Part shown: piece after piece, positions 56,770 through 64,000 of the stretch
How positions within the stretch are numbered: the stretch's first letter is position 1
Layout of the letters: every line of letters begins with the position of its first letter
Source of the DNA: [Flavobacterium] thermophilum
GTDB taxonomy: Bacteria > Bacillota > Bacilli > Bacillales > Anoxybacillaceae
Assembly: GCA_900450595.1 (NCBI GenBank)
Contig: UGGS01000001.1
Coordinates: 1,984,001-2,048,000, forward strand
Reading direction: 5' to 3'
Length of the DNA stretch: 64,000 nt
Notes under the pieces: generated by a model
Database searches by the model: none
The model's input: the letters and a program-made list of their open reading frames with translations, nothing else
Told to the model about the DNA's origin: nothing
Translations under genes and position numbers: made by a program

Positions 56770-57767
56770 ACCCGTGGTGCTAGTTGAGCTTTAGCGCTCA
56801 ACTAGCCCAAGTGTAACCAGGGAATAAGCTAACAATATACCGTCTAGTGCCACTTCAAATCCGATAATCGAATTGGCTCGGATCCCCGTGATGCGATAGT
56901 GGTCAACCAGAACCGAGAACACCGTCTCGATCACTTTGCGTTTTTGTTGGATCCACTGCTCCCATGTCTCAGACGCACGATGTTTCTGGTTTTTTCGAGA
57001 CGGAGTCCAAAGCGCCATTTGGTATTCTTCGTACAGCCTTTTTTGCAAGTCACGGCTAATGAATCCTTTGTCCCCAAAGTTATAGGGATGAGGAATTTGG
57101 GTCATCACGCTTTCGGCTGCGATTCGATCGTGGCAAGATGCTTCCGTCACCACATACCCCATTGGCAGCCCTTGATCGGTCACTTGAAGGTGCAGCTTCA
57201 ACCCGTAGTACCATTGCTTTTTGGAAGCGCAATACCCGATGTCGGCGATCTCTTGAAACCGTTTGACGCGATGCATTCTTGCCGTATGGCACAATGGGAG
57301 CGGCAAGCTGTCCACGACGGCATAGGCATGATGTTGGCCACGTTTTGCTCATGGCGGATCCATTTGATAGCGAAGCCAAGCGCCCGGCAGCGGCGGTTAT
57401 ACCGGGAACGTTCGAGAAACGAGCCGTTTGTGAACAAATTTCCCGTGACAAAACGATGCCACGCCCGTTCAGAAGTAAAACCGAGCAGCTTTCCTAAAAG
57501 ATGAATGGCGATGATGACAGCGTCCTCTTGCTTGACCAAATGGCGATTTCGACGATGAAGATGCACCTGAATGCATGAAAGTTGAGCAGAAACAAAAACG
57601 AAAATGGCGGCATATTGCTTTTGAATCTTGGCTCGATCTGTAGTAAAATGAAAGTGCTCTTGCATGGGGATTCTCCTTTCGAATGGCAGGTCGCACTTTC
57701 ATTCTACAGGAGATCCGCCAGCAAGGGCTATTTTTATGCTTGCTCAAGTTTATCTAGTACCACGGGT
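56770..57767 (-). mobile_element. IS982-family insertion sequence, frameshifted
   Basis: Ends share ACCCGTGGTxCTAG (56770-56791 and complement at 57746-57767), giving a 998-bp element with a single transposase frame. No clear target duplication. Confidence 0.8.
56791..57665 (-). pseudogene. IS982 transposase with a frameshift
   Basis: The N-terminal part (MQEHFHFTTDRAKIQKQY..., 57665 down to about 57340) and the catalytic C-terminal part (DSLPLPLCHTARMHRVKRF..., about 57330-56791) are in different frames. Joined, they give a typical IS982 transposase with Asp in VVDSLPLPLC and Asp in YNFGDKGFISRDLQK. A single indel near 57320-57350 disables it. Confidence 0.8.
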
Positions 57768-57824
57768 ATCATATATATATTGTTTAAGATTCGTATTAAA
57801 CCAGATTTAGGAGGTAGAGGTATT

Positions 57825-58733
57825 ATGCTGAGTAATATTATTGACATGTTAGATTATATTAAGAAACAGTTACCATGGTTAGAAATCCAGGAATATGATA
57901 TTAATAATGAAGGATGGGACAATGCTGTTCTGATAATCAATAAAGAATGGATTTTTCGCTTTCCGAGAAGTGAAGACACAGCACAGCATTTACTAAACGA
58001 AAAGCTTTTGTTGGATTTTTTACAGACTGAAATATCTTATTTAAGCATAAAATTACCAAAATACCGATTAATTTTTAAAGATAATAGGCCTATCTGTTGC
58101 TATTACTCACTAATTAACGGTGTTCCTCTGTCTCCTTCTATTCTTTACGAGTTGGACGATCAGACTCAAAATCAGATAGCCTTTCAGATAAGCAGCTTTT
58201 TAACAATGTTACATAAAGTTGATTTAGAGGAAATACATTCTATAGAACTTAAAGATAACCAAGGATATACTTACTGGAAAGAGCACTGGGAGAACATAAA
58301 AAAACTGGTATATCCATACCTTACAGAACAAGAATGTCAAAAAATAACTAACATGTTTGAGTCTTTTCTAAACCAAATATCAATAAATCCTTTACCTAAA
58401 ACTATTATTCATGGTGATTTGACTCATAAACATATACTGTTTGATATTAATAAAAAACAAATTAGTGGCATTATTGACTTTGGAGATATTCAATTAGGTG
58501 ACCCCGCTTATGATTTATCTGGACTATATTGGGACTATGGAGAACAATTCTTTAATAAGATTCTTAACTATTACAGTTATCCTTTTAAAGACCTTAATTA
58601 TCCAATCGATAAGCGTGTTACATCATTTTATGGAAAAAGATTGATATTCCATGATCTCCTTTATGCAATTGAAAAAAAATCAGTGAAAGATTTTAACAAC
58701 GGACTCAAATTGCTAAAGCAGTCTCTTGTATAA
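57825..58733 (+). CDS. Aminoglycoside phosphotransferase-family protein (APH(2'')-like)
   Basis: 302 residues with a kinase-like fold: the catalytic HGDLTHKHILFD near residue 207 and metal-binding IIDFGDIQLGDPAYDLSG. The N-lobe has VLIINKEWIFRFPRS. Closest in style to APH(2'')-type aminoglycoside kinases, but substrate and resistance are unproven. Strongly AT-rich compared with the chromosome, flanked by an IS982 copy and a Tn7-like transposon: acquired. The ATG at 57825 follows AGGAGG. Confidence 0.82.
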   Translation: MLSNIIDMLDYIKKQLPWLEIQEYDINNEGWDNAVLIINKEWIFRFPRSEDTAQHLLNEKLLLDFLQTEISYLSIKLPKYRLIFKDNRPICCYYSLINGVPLSPSILYELDDQTQNQIAFQISSFLTMLHKVDLEEIHSIELKDNQGYTYWKEHWENIKKLVYPYLTEQECQKITNMFESFLNQISINPLPKTIIHGDLTHKHILFDINKKQISGIIDFGDIQLGDPAYDLSGLYWDYGEQFFNKILNYYSYPFKDLNYPIDKRVTSFYGKRLIFHDLLYAIEKKSVKDFNNGLKLLKQSLV

Positions 58734-58761
58734 GTTAAGATCCTTTGAAGTCTAGTGTAAA

Positions 58762-58890
58762 TTAGCACATTATTTCAGAATCCCTTTTTCAAATTATTTC
58801 AGGCGGATTCGGAAATAATGTGCAAAATTTTTGCGGATTGTTCCGGATTTTGCACATTCTTATCGGAACGTTTGCACGCTCTTTCAGATG
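58762..58890. repeat. Left-end array of transposase-binding-like sites
   Basis: Sites: 58762-58780 (direct, TTAGCACATTATTTCAGAA), 58809-58828 (inverted), 58848-58869 (direct), 58870-58890 (direct, GTTTGCACGCTCTTTCAGATG). Together with the right end they define a shared consensus. Confidence 0.75.
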
Positions 58891-58963
58891 AAGATTTCCA
58901 GCGCGCCTGATGGACCGATGGAAAAGAGAAAGCACAAAAGAGGCCGATTCGGCCCCTTTCGTG

Positions 58964-59764
58964 CTAATACCCCATTTCCTCTGCGGCCATGCGCACCACT
59001 TCTTCGTCAATGGCGTCCTTTTTCAGCTGATACCCGTATAACAGGCACGTCGTGGCCAACGTGTTGATCACCCGAGGCCATCCCCGCGACTGCAGGGCAA
59101 TCTCCTCTAACGCCGATGGAGTGAAGATCGGATGCTTCGCCCCGGCCTGTTTCATCCGATGCTCGATGTAGCCCGCCACCTCTTCCCTCTCCAGCGGCCC
59201 CATCCGGTATCGCATGATGATCCGTTGGTCGAGAGGGTGGTGCTGATTGAGCCGCAGCTTCCCCTGTAAATGGGGCAGCCCGGCCAACATCAAGACAAAT
59301 GGGTTGGTCGAATCCATCTCAAAGTTGAACAAGATGGCGATGTCCTGTAAAAATGCATCCTTTGCTAAATGCATCTCGTCCAAAATGAACACCGGCGTGA
59401 TCCGCCGTTCATGATACAATCGCTCGATCGCCTGCTGGATTTGGCGGAAGAGGTCTACCTTGCGGTACTTCGGTTCCTCTCCTAATCCCAAGGCCAGTCC
59501 ACGGTAAAAATCCATCACGCCTCCGGTGGATAACGGAAAGTAGACGACATGATACAATGATGGATTCAATGACTCTTTCAGCGCCCGAAGGGCGAACGTC
59601 TTGCCCGCCCCCGGCTCTCCGATTAACAGCCCGATCCCCCGGGTTCGTTTCACGTACTCCAGCGCCCGCAACGCTTCCTGAAATGACGCCCCTTGATACG
59701 CCTCGGACGGGTCTGTTTCTTTCGCAAACGGCTCCCGCGAAAGGGAGTAAAACGATTTATACAC
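58964..59764 (-). CDS. AAA+ ATPase of a Tn7-like transposon (TniB/TnsC-like)
   Basis: 266 residues. Walker A GEPGAGKTF near residue 45, Walker B VFILDEMHLAKD near 125, and an arginine-finger/sensor region (HHPLDQRIIMRYRMGPLER). N-terminal YSLSREPFAKETDP is shared with ExeA/TniB-like ATPases. It would choose targets and activate the transposase. The start is GTG at 59764 after GGAGGGAGAACAC, overlapping the transposase stop by 8 bases. Confidence 0.88.
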   Translation of the reverse strand: MYKSFYSLSREPFAKETDPSEAYQGASFQEALRALEYVKRTRGIGLLIGEPGAGKTFALRALKESLNPSLYHVVYFPLSTGGVMDFYRGLALGLGEEPKYRKVDLFRQIQQAIERLYHERRITPVFILDEMHLAKDAFLQDIAILFNFEMDSTNPFVLMLAGLPHLQGKLRLNQHHPLDQRIIMRYRMGPLEREEVAGYIEHRMKQAGAKHPIFTPSALEEIALQSRGWPRVINTLATTCLLYGYQLKKDAIDEEVVRMAAEEMGY

Positions 59765-61010
59765 CGTGTTCTCCCTCCTTCGCCGGAATCGCCGCAAACG
59801 GGGACCGATGGCGTTTTACATAGGCATTGTCCTCCAAACGCACCCGAATGGCTTCCGCCACCCGTTTGCCATCTTCGTACACATAGACGCCTCGTTCGTC
59901 ATAGCGGAGCTCAATCGATTGCCCAATGAACCGAGGCGGCACTTCGTATAGCTGTTTATTCAGGGTGATCGTTCCATCGGCTTTGACCTTGCGGTGCTCC
60001 CGTTTCAGAAAAATCGCATCCAGCCAATCGCCATCTTCGATGAACGACACGAGATGCACTTGCGATTGAAACACCTCATGCGGCGTTTTTCCGTCCAGTG
60101 AGGCGTGCGGTTTTCGATGATACTCCTCTTCAAGCCACTTCCAAAAACGCTCGTTCAACTCGTCAAGCGATTTCGGCGGATTCAGCTCCAACAGTGGATA
60201 AAACCGTGTCTGTACGGTGCGGAAGAACCGTTCGATTTTTCCCTTGCTTTGCGGGTCATACGGCTGGGTGTGGATGAGTGTAATCCCCATCTCGGCGCAC
60301 GCATACTGCAGCACCTCGGACCGATAAATTTTCCCGTTGTCCGAGTAAATGCGTTTCGGCTTCCCGCAACGAAGCACCGCTTCCTTCGTGACGATCCGCA
60401 GCCCGTCAAACTTCTCCGAAGGGAAAAATTGGGCATATGGCACTAACCGCGAGCAGTCATCGATATACGCGATCAAAAACGTTTTCTGGGCTTTCCCATG
60501 GACGCGAATCGTGGGTCCATGGGATAAGTCCCCTTGCCATAGCTCATTGATCTGGTCATACGCAAAACGCTTTCGCTCCGGCATCGGCAAGATTTCTTTC
60601 CCGACAAGGTTGTGTTTTTTCAATAATCGGTATATAGTAAAGTAAGAGATATGGTTTTTTGGGATTCCCCCCTGCTCGATCAGGTGTTCGTAGAACACCG
60701 TCACGGGCATGGTGGGATGTTCTTTTCTTAGGGCTAAAATATGATCCTCATCATCGGGCGACAGACGCCTTGAGTGGCCGCGGTCCGAACGGCGCTTCGG
60801 CTTTAAGGCGTCAAAGCCCCCTTTTTTGTATCGGGTGCACCAATCGAGGATCGTCTTGGCTGCGATTCGTTTGTCTCCCTGGTGGGGAACATGGTGCACT
60901 CGCTCGCTCACCTCTTTCAGATACGTCTTCGGTTCCACCTGCCCATTCACCAACGGAGCGATTAGCCCGTATCGAAACAGGGCAATGTCGTGTCTCATCG
61001 ACTCATTCAT
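59757..61010 (-). CDS. DDE transposase of Mu/TnsB type
   Basis: 417 residues: an N-terminal HTH (KRIAAKTILDWCTRYKKGGFDAL), an rve integrase core with Asp in WQGDLSHG near residue 159, Asp in YSDNGKIY near 221 and Glu in SKGKIERFFRT near 257, and a Mu-C beta barrel (DGTITLNKQLYEVPPRFIGQ). All catalytic residues are present. The ATG at 61010 has AGGAGGAGATTTG upstream. Confidence 0.9.
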   Translation of the reverse strand: MNESMRHDIALFRYGLIAPLVNGQVEPKTYLKEVSERVHHVPHQGDKRIAAKTILDWCTRYKKGGFDALKPKRRSDRGHSRRLSPDDEDHILALRKEHPTMPVTVFYEHLIEQGGIPKNHISYFTIYRLLKKHNLVGKEILPMPERKRFAYDQINELWQGDLSHGPTIRVHGKAQKTFLIAYIDDCSRLVPYAQFFPSEKFDGLRIVTKEAVLRCGKPKRIYSDNGKIYRSEVLQYACAEMGITLIHTQPYDPQSKGKIERFFRTVQTRFYPLLELNPPKSLDELNERFWKWLEEEYHRKPHASLDGKTPHEVFQSQVHLVSFIEDGDWLDAIFLKREHRKVKADGTITLNKQLYEVPPRFIGQSIELRYDERGVYVYEDGKRVAEAIRVRLEDNAYVKRHRSPFAAIPAKEGEHGV

Positions 61011-61162
61011 TCAAATCTCCTCCTTGTCTCACTTGGAATCAGGACCGTTCCGGTCCTCCTGCCCTTATCGTACCGAATTGCTTTTTCTCCGTCGATAGGA
61101 AAGGTTTGTGGGAACCGAAACTATTTCCAATTTAGGGTATGTATGTAAAATCAGGATCCCAT

Positions 61163-61708
61163 TTAATTCGCAAAAGGGTGTCGGAATCCGCCCTCCCACA
61201 TCTCTCTGATGGCCGAATCAAGACCGTGTTCCTCTAACGTCTGGATCCACCAAGAAGCCCGTTCCTTTTCTTTTTTCACGATAGGGCCTATGATCCTCCA
61301 CCGCCTCGCAAAAAAGCTATGAAGGCTTGATAGGTTTCGGTAGAACCGTCGGACATAAAAGATGATGCCGTCCTTTGTCGGGAGAAACGGAGCCTGGTTC
61401 GTCCTTTCGGTCAATCCCAACTGCTCTTTCACGACTTGCCATATGGCGGACAACGTATACTGAAAATACGGGAGGAGAAAGGAAGGCAGCACACTCACCG
61501 TCTTTAAGCATTCCCGACAGCGATACCGGACAATCCAAATGCGATCATCACCATGTGGGGTCAATGCGTTTCGCTCATAGTAACCGTGGCGGTGCAACGG
61601 GCGCTTGGCCCGGCAATGCGGACACTTTTTCAGAAGAGGGAAGTCGTTTTCTTTTCCACGCTCTGCATACGTTTGAACGTCAATGCCAAAGTCATGAAAT
61701 TGAATCAC
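61163..61708 (-). CDS. Zinc-ribbon HTH-type protein of the transposon (DUF6431-like)
   Basis: 181 residues with two cysteine pairs: CPHCRAKRPLHRHGYYERN and RCRECLKTVSVLPSFLLPYF, a DUF6431-like layout. The rest is helical. Function unknown; in the position where Tn5053 or Tn7 relatives carry a target selector (TniQ) it may play that role, but this is inference. GTG at 61708 after GGGAGGAGGAC. Confidence 0.75.
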   Translation of the reverse strand: MIQFHDFGIDVQTYAERGKENDFPLLKKCPHCRAKRPLHRHGYYERNALTPHGDDRIWIVRYRCRECLKTVSVLPSFLLPYFQYTLSAIWQVVKEQLGLTERTNQAPFLPTKDGIIFYVRRFYRNLSSLHSFFARRWRIIGPIVKKEKERASWWIQTLEEHGLDSAIREMWEGGFRHPFAN

Positions 61709-61744
61709 GTCCTCCTCCCCCTCCTATGAACCGATGGATTTTCT

Positions 61745-61862
61745 CTTCCGAAATAATTCACAAAAAATTTAGCACATTCTTTCAGAAAAGGGGAGAGGGC
61801 TTTCTGAAGGAATGTGCAAAAAAATGGCTCTTTTGTTCCGAAATAAAGGGCTCTTCACCACA
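61745..61862. repeat. Right-end array of transposase-binding-like sites
   Basis: Sites: 61745-61767 (inverted), 61768-61790 (direct, TTTAGCACATTCTTTCAGAA), 61801-61821 (inverted, rc TTTTGCACATTCCTTCAGAA) and the terminal 61835-61862 (inverted, ending at ACA). Confidence 0.75.
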
Positions 61863-62178
61863 AAGTGTACTTGACAAAGAAAGACGATTATGATAAAGAA
61901 AATCAAAACAGCATTTTTCCTTTTTATACCACACATCTCTTTGAGCAACATTGCTATCATGTTTGTCTTTAAAAGTCAAGTACATCTTTTGGTGATGAAC
62001 CCATTAACTGTTGAAATCTTTAATTTAATAAGAACATCAGAGACCTCAATACAATGGTCTCTTTGCTTTTAGTCAAAAATCAACAATTAGCAATAACAGA
62101 CAACCAATAAAAATTGGCACATCGACGAATGAAATAACAAAAAAGTTATCCACAGTTATTTCAGGATAGAGCCTAAGC
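61863..62178. other. AT-rich gene-free stretch with an inverted repeat and a DnaA-box sequence
   Basis: GTGTACTTGAC at about 61866 and its near-complement GTCAAGTACAT at about 61976 flank some 100 bases with no credible gene, resembling a small IS or MITE remnant. TTATCCACA, an exact DnaA-box sequence, occurs once near 62146; a single copy is not evidence for an origin. Confidence 0.4.
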
Positions 62179-62501
62179 TTAATCGTCCTTTCTTAAAATT
62201 TTCCTCATCAGTCCGATTATGATTTTATTGATTTCTATAGCTTCATTATCAAGCTCTGTGAATTTTTGTTCATCAATATAGCCGAGCCGTTTTGCAATTT
62301 TCTTAGTTCGCAATCCTCAATAAATATCTCTAACAATTCCTCAAATGTGTATTCAATTTCTGCGTTGTCATCAGATATTAGCAATAACTCCTCACGACTT
62401 AGCTCTCCTCTTCTTCCTCTCTTGCTCTTTCTCTGCAATTCTCTCTCATTTTCTATTCTTCCCACTTTCCATTTCACCTCACCGAACACGATTGTACGCA
62501 C
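62179..62501 (-). pseudogene. Remnant of a four-helix-bundle (rRNA intervening-sequence type) protein
   Basis: In one frame, 62179-62320 translates to a C-terminus typical of the family (KIAKRLGYIDEQKFTELDNE, then EAIEINKIIIGLMRKIL). Upstream the frame is broken, and another frame (from 62501) gives only low-complexity polar sequence. I read it as a decayed fragment. Confidence 0.5.
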
Positions 62502-62534
62502 ACGATTTTCTTCTCTCGAATCGTATTCGGTAAA

Positions 62535-62573
62535 TAAAAAACAAGGGATTCCACTTACGTGAAACCCCTTGTC
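62535..62573 (-). terminator. Terminator of the tRNA operon
   Basis: ACAAGGG/CCCTTGT stem (62541-62547 with 62566-62572) followed by TTTTTTATTT on the minus strand, just after the last tRNA. Confidence 0.85.
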
Positions 62574-62597
62574 CCTAAAGCCTTTTCCCTATTTCGA

Positions 62598-62680
<83 letters not shown>

Positions 62681-62741
62681 GCGACATGCATTATTTTATC
62701 ACATTACTTCATGTCTGTCAACACTTTTTATATTCATTAGA

Positions 62742-62815
<74 letters not shown>

Positions 62816-62824
62816 TTGATCGAG

Positions 62825-62896
62825 AGCGGAAGACGGGACTCGAACCCGCGACCCCCACCTTGGCAAGGTGGTGTTCTACCACTGAACTACTTCCGC
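62825..62896 (-). tRNA. tRNA-Gly (GCC)
   Basis: Acceptor GCGGAAG/CTTCCGC, loop TTGCCAA; CCA is not encoded. Confidence 0.97.
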
Positions 62897-62901
62897 ATGA
62901 T

Positions 62902-62976
62902 TGGCTGGGGTAGCTGGATTCGAACCAACGCATCACGGAGTCAAAGTCCGTTGCCTTACCGCTTGGCTATACCCCA
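62902..62976 (-). tRNA. tRNA-Gln (TTG)
   Basis: Acceptor TGGGGTA/TACCCCA, loop CTTTGAC, encoded CCA. Confidence 0.97.
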
Positions 62977-62992
62977 ACGCCGAAAAGTGAAG

Positions 62993-63066
62993 GGCGACTA
63001 GTGGGAATCGAACCCACGCATGCCAGAGCCACAATCTGGTGCGTTAACCACTTCGCCATAGTCGCC
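62993..63066 (-). tRNA. tRNA-His (GTG)
   Basis: Anticodon loop TTGTGGC. The extra 5' G pairs with the discriminator C, as usual for tRNA-His; CCA is not encoded. Confidence 0.95.
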
Positions 63067-63082
63067 ATAATGATAATCAAAA

Positions 63083-63156
63083 TGGCAGGGGCAGTAGGAA
63101 TCGAACCCACACCGGAGGTTTTGGAGACCTCTGTTCTACCATTAAACTATGCCCCT
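63083..63156 (-). tRNA. tRNA-Trp (CCA)
   Basis: Acceptor AGGGGCA/TGCCCCT, loop CTCCAAA, encoded 3' CCA. Confidence 0.97.
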
Positions 63157-63163
63157 TCAATCA

Positions 63164-63248
63164 TGGTGGAGGGGGACGGATTCGAACCGCCGAACCCAAA
63201 GGGAGCGGATTTACAGTCCGCCGCGTTTAGCCACTTCGCTACCCCTCC
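63164..63248 (-). tRNA. tRNA-Tyr (GTA)
   Basis: Long variable arm, loop CTGTAAA, encoded CCA. Confidence 0.97.
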
Positions 63249-63254
63249 AAGGAA

Positions 63255-63330
63255 TGGTGCCGACTGCAGGACTTGAACCCGCAACCTACTGATTACGATT
63301 CAGTTGCTCTACCAATTGAGCTAAGTCGGC
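63255..63330 (-). tRNA. tRNA-Thr (CGT)
   Basis: Acceptor GCCGACT/AGTCGGC, loop ATCGTAA, encoded CCA. Its 5' half (acceptor strand and D arm) is duplicated twice just upstream. Confidence 0.96.
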
Positions 63331-63625
63331 ATAAAACAAATGCAAGAAGGTGGCTCATTGTTGTGCTCTGTGCCTCTTCCTCTACAAGCTGATTCGAGGA
63401 AGCAGGATGCGTCGAGGCAACTCGAAGCCGACTCGACGAAGCAAGTGCTCGTCTCTACCAATTGAGCTAAGTCGGCATAATTATGATATAAATCGCGGCT
63501 CATTGTTCATTTGTTGTGTCCCTTCCTCTACCAGCCAACTCGAAGAAGCTGGATGCGTCGGGACAACTCGCAGCCGATTCGATGAAGTGGATGCTCGTCT
63601 CTACCAATTGAGCTAAGTTGGCATA
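63331..63625 (-). repeat. Two tandem 146-bp units made of a tRNA-Thr 5' half and a structured spacer
   Basis: The first 24 bases of tRNA-Thr recur at 63453-63476 (exact) and 63599-63622 (one change). The real 5' end and each copy are 146 bases apart (63330, 63476, 63622). Each copy is followed, in transcription direction, by a related hairpin-rich spacer (63369-63451 and 63515-63597). Confidence 0.85.
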
Positions 63626-63648
63626 CATATGATGCACATTATGTTATA

Positions 63649-63724
63649 TGGTGGCTCGGGACGGAATCGAACCGCCGACACAAGGATTTTCAGTCCTTTG
63701 CTCTACCGACTGAGCTACCGAGCC
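63649..63724 (-). tRNA. tRNA-Phe (GAA)
   Basis: Acceptor GGCTCGG/CCGAGCC, loop CTGAAAA, encoded CCA. Confidence 0.97.
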
Positions 63725-63758
63725 GTATTAGGTTTTATGCTGTTTGCTTGTCCTGCAT

Positions 63759-63829
63759 TGTGCCTCTTCCTCTTCGAGCTAATTCGAAGATATGCTGGAT
63801 GCGTCGAGGCAACTCGCCTCTGCCGAGTA
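63759..63829 (-). repeat. Third copy of the structured spacer, without a tRNA half
   Basis: Between tRNA-Asp and tRNA-Phe. It matches the other two copies over TGTGCCTCTTCCTCT and GGATGCGTCGAGGCAACTCG, but has no tRNA-Thr segment. Confidence 0.8.
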
Positions 63830-63868
63830 GGCTGCCAAGCCATCATGATTTTCCTAATTTTTGAACAA

Positions 63869-63944
63869 TGGCGGTCCCGACGGGACTCGAACCCGCGATC
63901 TCCTGCGTGACAGGCAGGCATGTTAACCACTACACTACGGGACC
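63869..63944 (-). tRNA. tRNA-Asp (GTC)
   Basis: Acceptor GGTCCCG/CGGGACC, loop CTGTCAC, encoded CCA. Confidence 0.97.
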
Positions 63945-63947
63945 AAT

Positions 63948-64000
<53 letters not shown>

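Larger units (their letters stand above)
58756..61862 (-). mobile_element. Three-gene Tn7/Tn5053-like transposon (TnsB-like, TnsC-like, zinc-ribbon protein)
   Basis: The element runs from TGT (58756) to ACA (61862), 3107 bp. Each end carries about four copies of a TTTTGCACATTnTTTCaGAA-like site in both orientations. Three minus-strand genes lie between, order zinc-ribbon protein, DDE transposase, AAA ATPase. No TnsA or TniQ is present. A 5-bp target duplication is not evident, so the exact boundaries are provisional. Confidence 0.75.

Noticed and set aside
62140-62160. Replication origin suggested by a TTATCCACA DnaA-box sequence
   Set aside because: Only one exact box is present and there is no dnaA, dnaN or AT-rich unwinding element nearby.
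63331-63829. CRISPR or phage attachment sites in the tRNA region
   Set aside because: The repeats are structured spacers with tRNA halves, not short direct repeats with unique spacers, and no integrase gene is near. An att duplication would normally carry the 3' half of the tRNA, whereas these carry the 5' half.

Overview
The window is chromosomal DNA of a thermophilic Gram-positive spore former, almost certainly Geobacillus (G. stearothermophilus / kaustophilus group). The evidence is the G+C-rich coding sequence with AGGAGG-type ribosome sites, a thermolysin-like protease of the NprT/NprM type next to its activator NprA, sporulation genes (cse60, yteA), and gene order that follows the Bacillus subtilis 'yt' region (ytgP-ytfP ... 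ytwF-leuS-yttB ... ytzC-ytqA-ytqB-ytpB-ytoA-metK-pckA ... ytmB-ytmA-ytlACD-ytkD-ytkC-dps-ytzI-luxS-yidD ... menEBHDF/menA-yteA ... glgBCDAP). Most of the first 53 kb is this conserved backbone. It is interrupted by small scars: a 40-bp tandem repeat array, a gutted ytqA, a low-GC MFS insertion, an Rpn remnant, an IS scar between two Zur boxes, and a decayed IS200/IS605-type element.

Region by region. 1-6.6 kb: lipid II flippase (partial), flavoprotein YtfP, Cse60, the neutral protease, the peptide-controlled activator NprA and a short NprX-like signal-peptide gene, then a rhodanese. 6.8-17.8 kb: leuS behind a T-box, an MFS exporter, ytzC, broken ytqA, ytqB, the C35 terpene synthase ytpB, a gamma-carbonic-anhydrase-like protein, metK behind a SAM-I riboswitch, and pckA. 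17.8-20.3 kb: a small low-GC insertion. 20.4-29.5 kb: ytmB, ytmA, the ytlACD ABC importer, ytkD, a holin-like protein, dps, ytzI, luxS, yidD, Zur-controlled znuA and a clipped cytochrome c. 29.6-31.8 kb: IS605-type remnant and small genes, some with Fur-like sites. 31.8-39.4 kb: menaquinone genes (menF-D-H-B-E on the minus strand, menA divergent), which together convert chorismate to demethylmenaquinone. 39.5-41.5 kb: yteA and an AIM24-family protein. 41.8-49.7 kb: the glycogen operon glgB-C-D-A-P, with overlapping genes. 49.9-52.7 kb: CDF zinc exporter, LysE exporter, GNAT acetyltransferase.

From about 52.7 kb to 62.5 kb the window becomes an accessory mosaic. It holds a surface protein cut by a second IS605-type copy, an IS4-like element inserted into that copy's tnpB, a TrmO-like gene, a frameshifted IS982-family element, a low-GC APH-type phosphotransferase, and a complete-looking three-gene Tn7/Tn5053-like transposon (AAA ATPase, DDE transposase, zinc-ribbon protein) whose two ends each carry arrays of a roughly 20-bp site. 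The window closes with a minus-strand tRNA operon matching B. subtilis trnD order (fMet-Asp-Phe-Thr-Tyr-Trp-His-Gln-Gly-Cys-Leu). Between Phe and Thr it contains two 146-bp units, each with a duplicated 5' half of tRNA-Thr fused to a hairpin-forming repeat that shows compensatory changes; a third, tRNA-less copy of that hairpin sits between Asp and Phe.

The most interesting observations are the tRNA-Thr-derived structured repeats, the Tn7-like element lacking a recognisable TnsA/TniQ, the nprA-nprX signalling pair, and the paired IS605/TnpB remnants.
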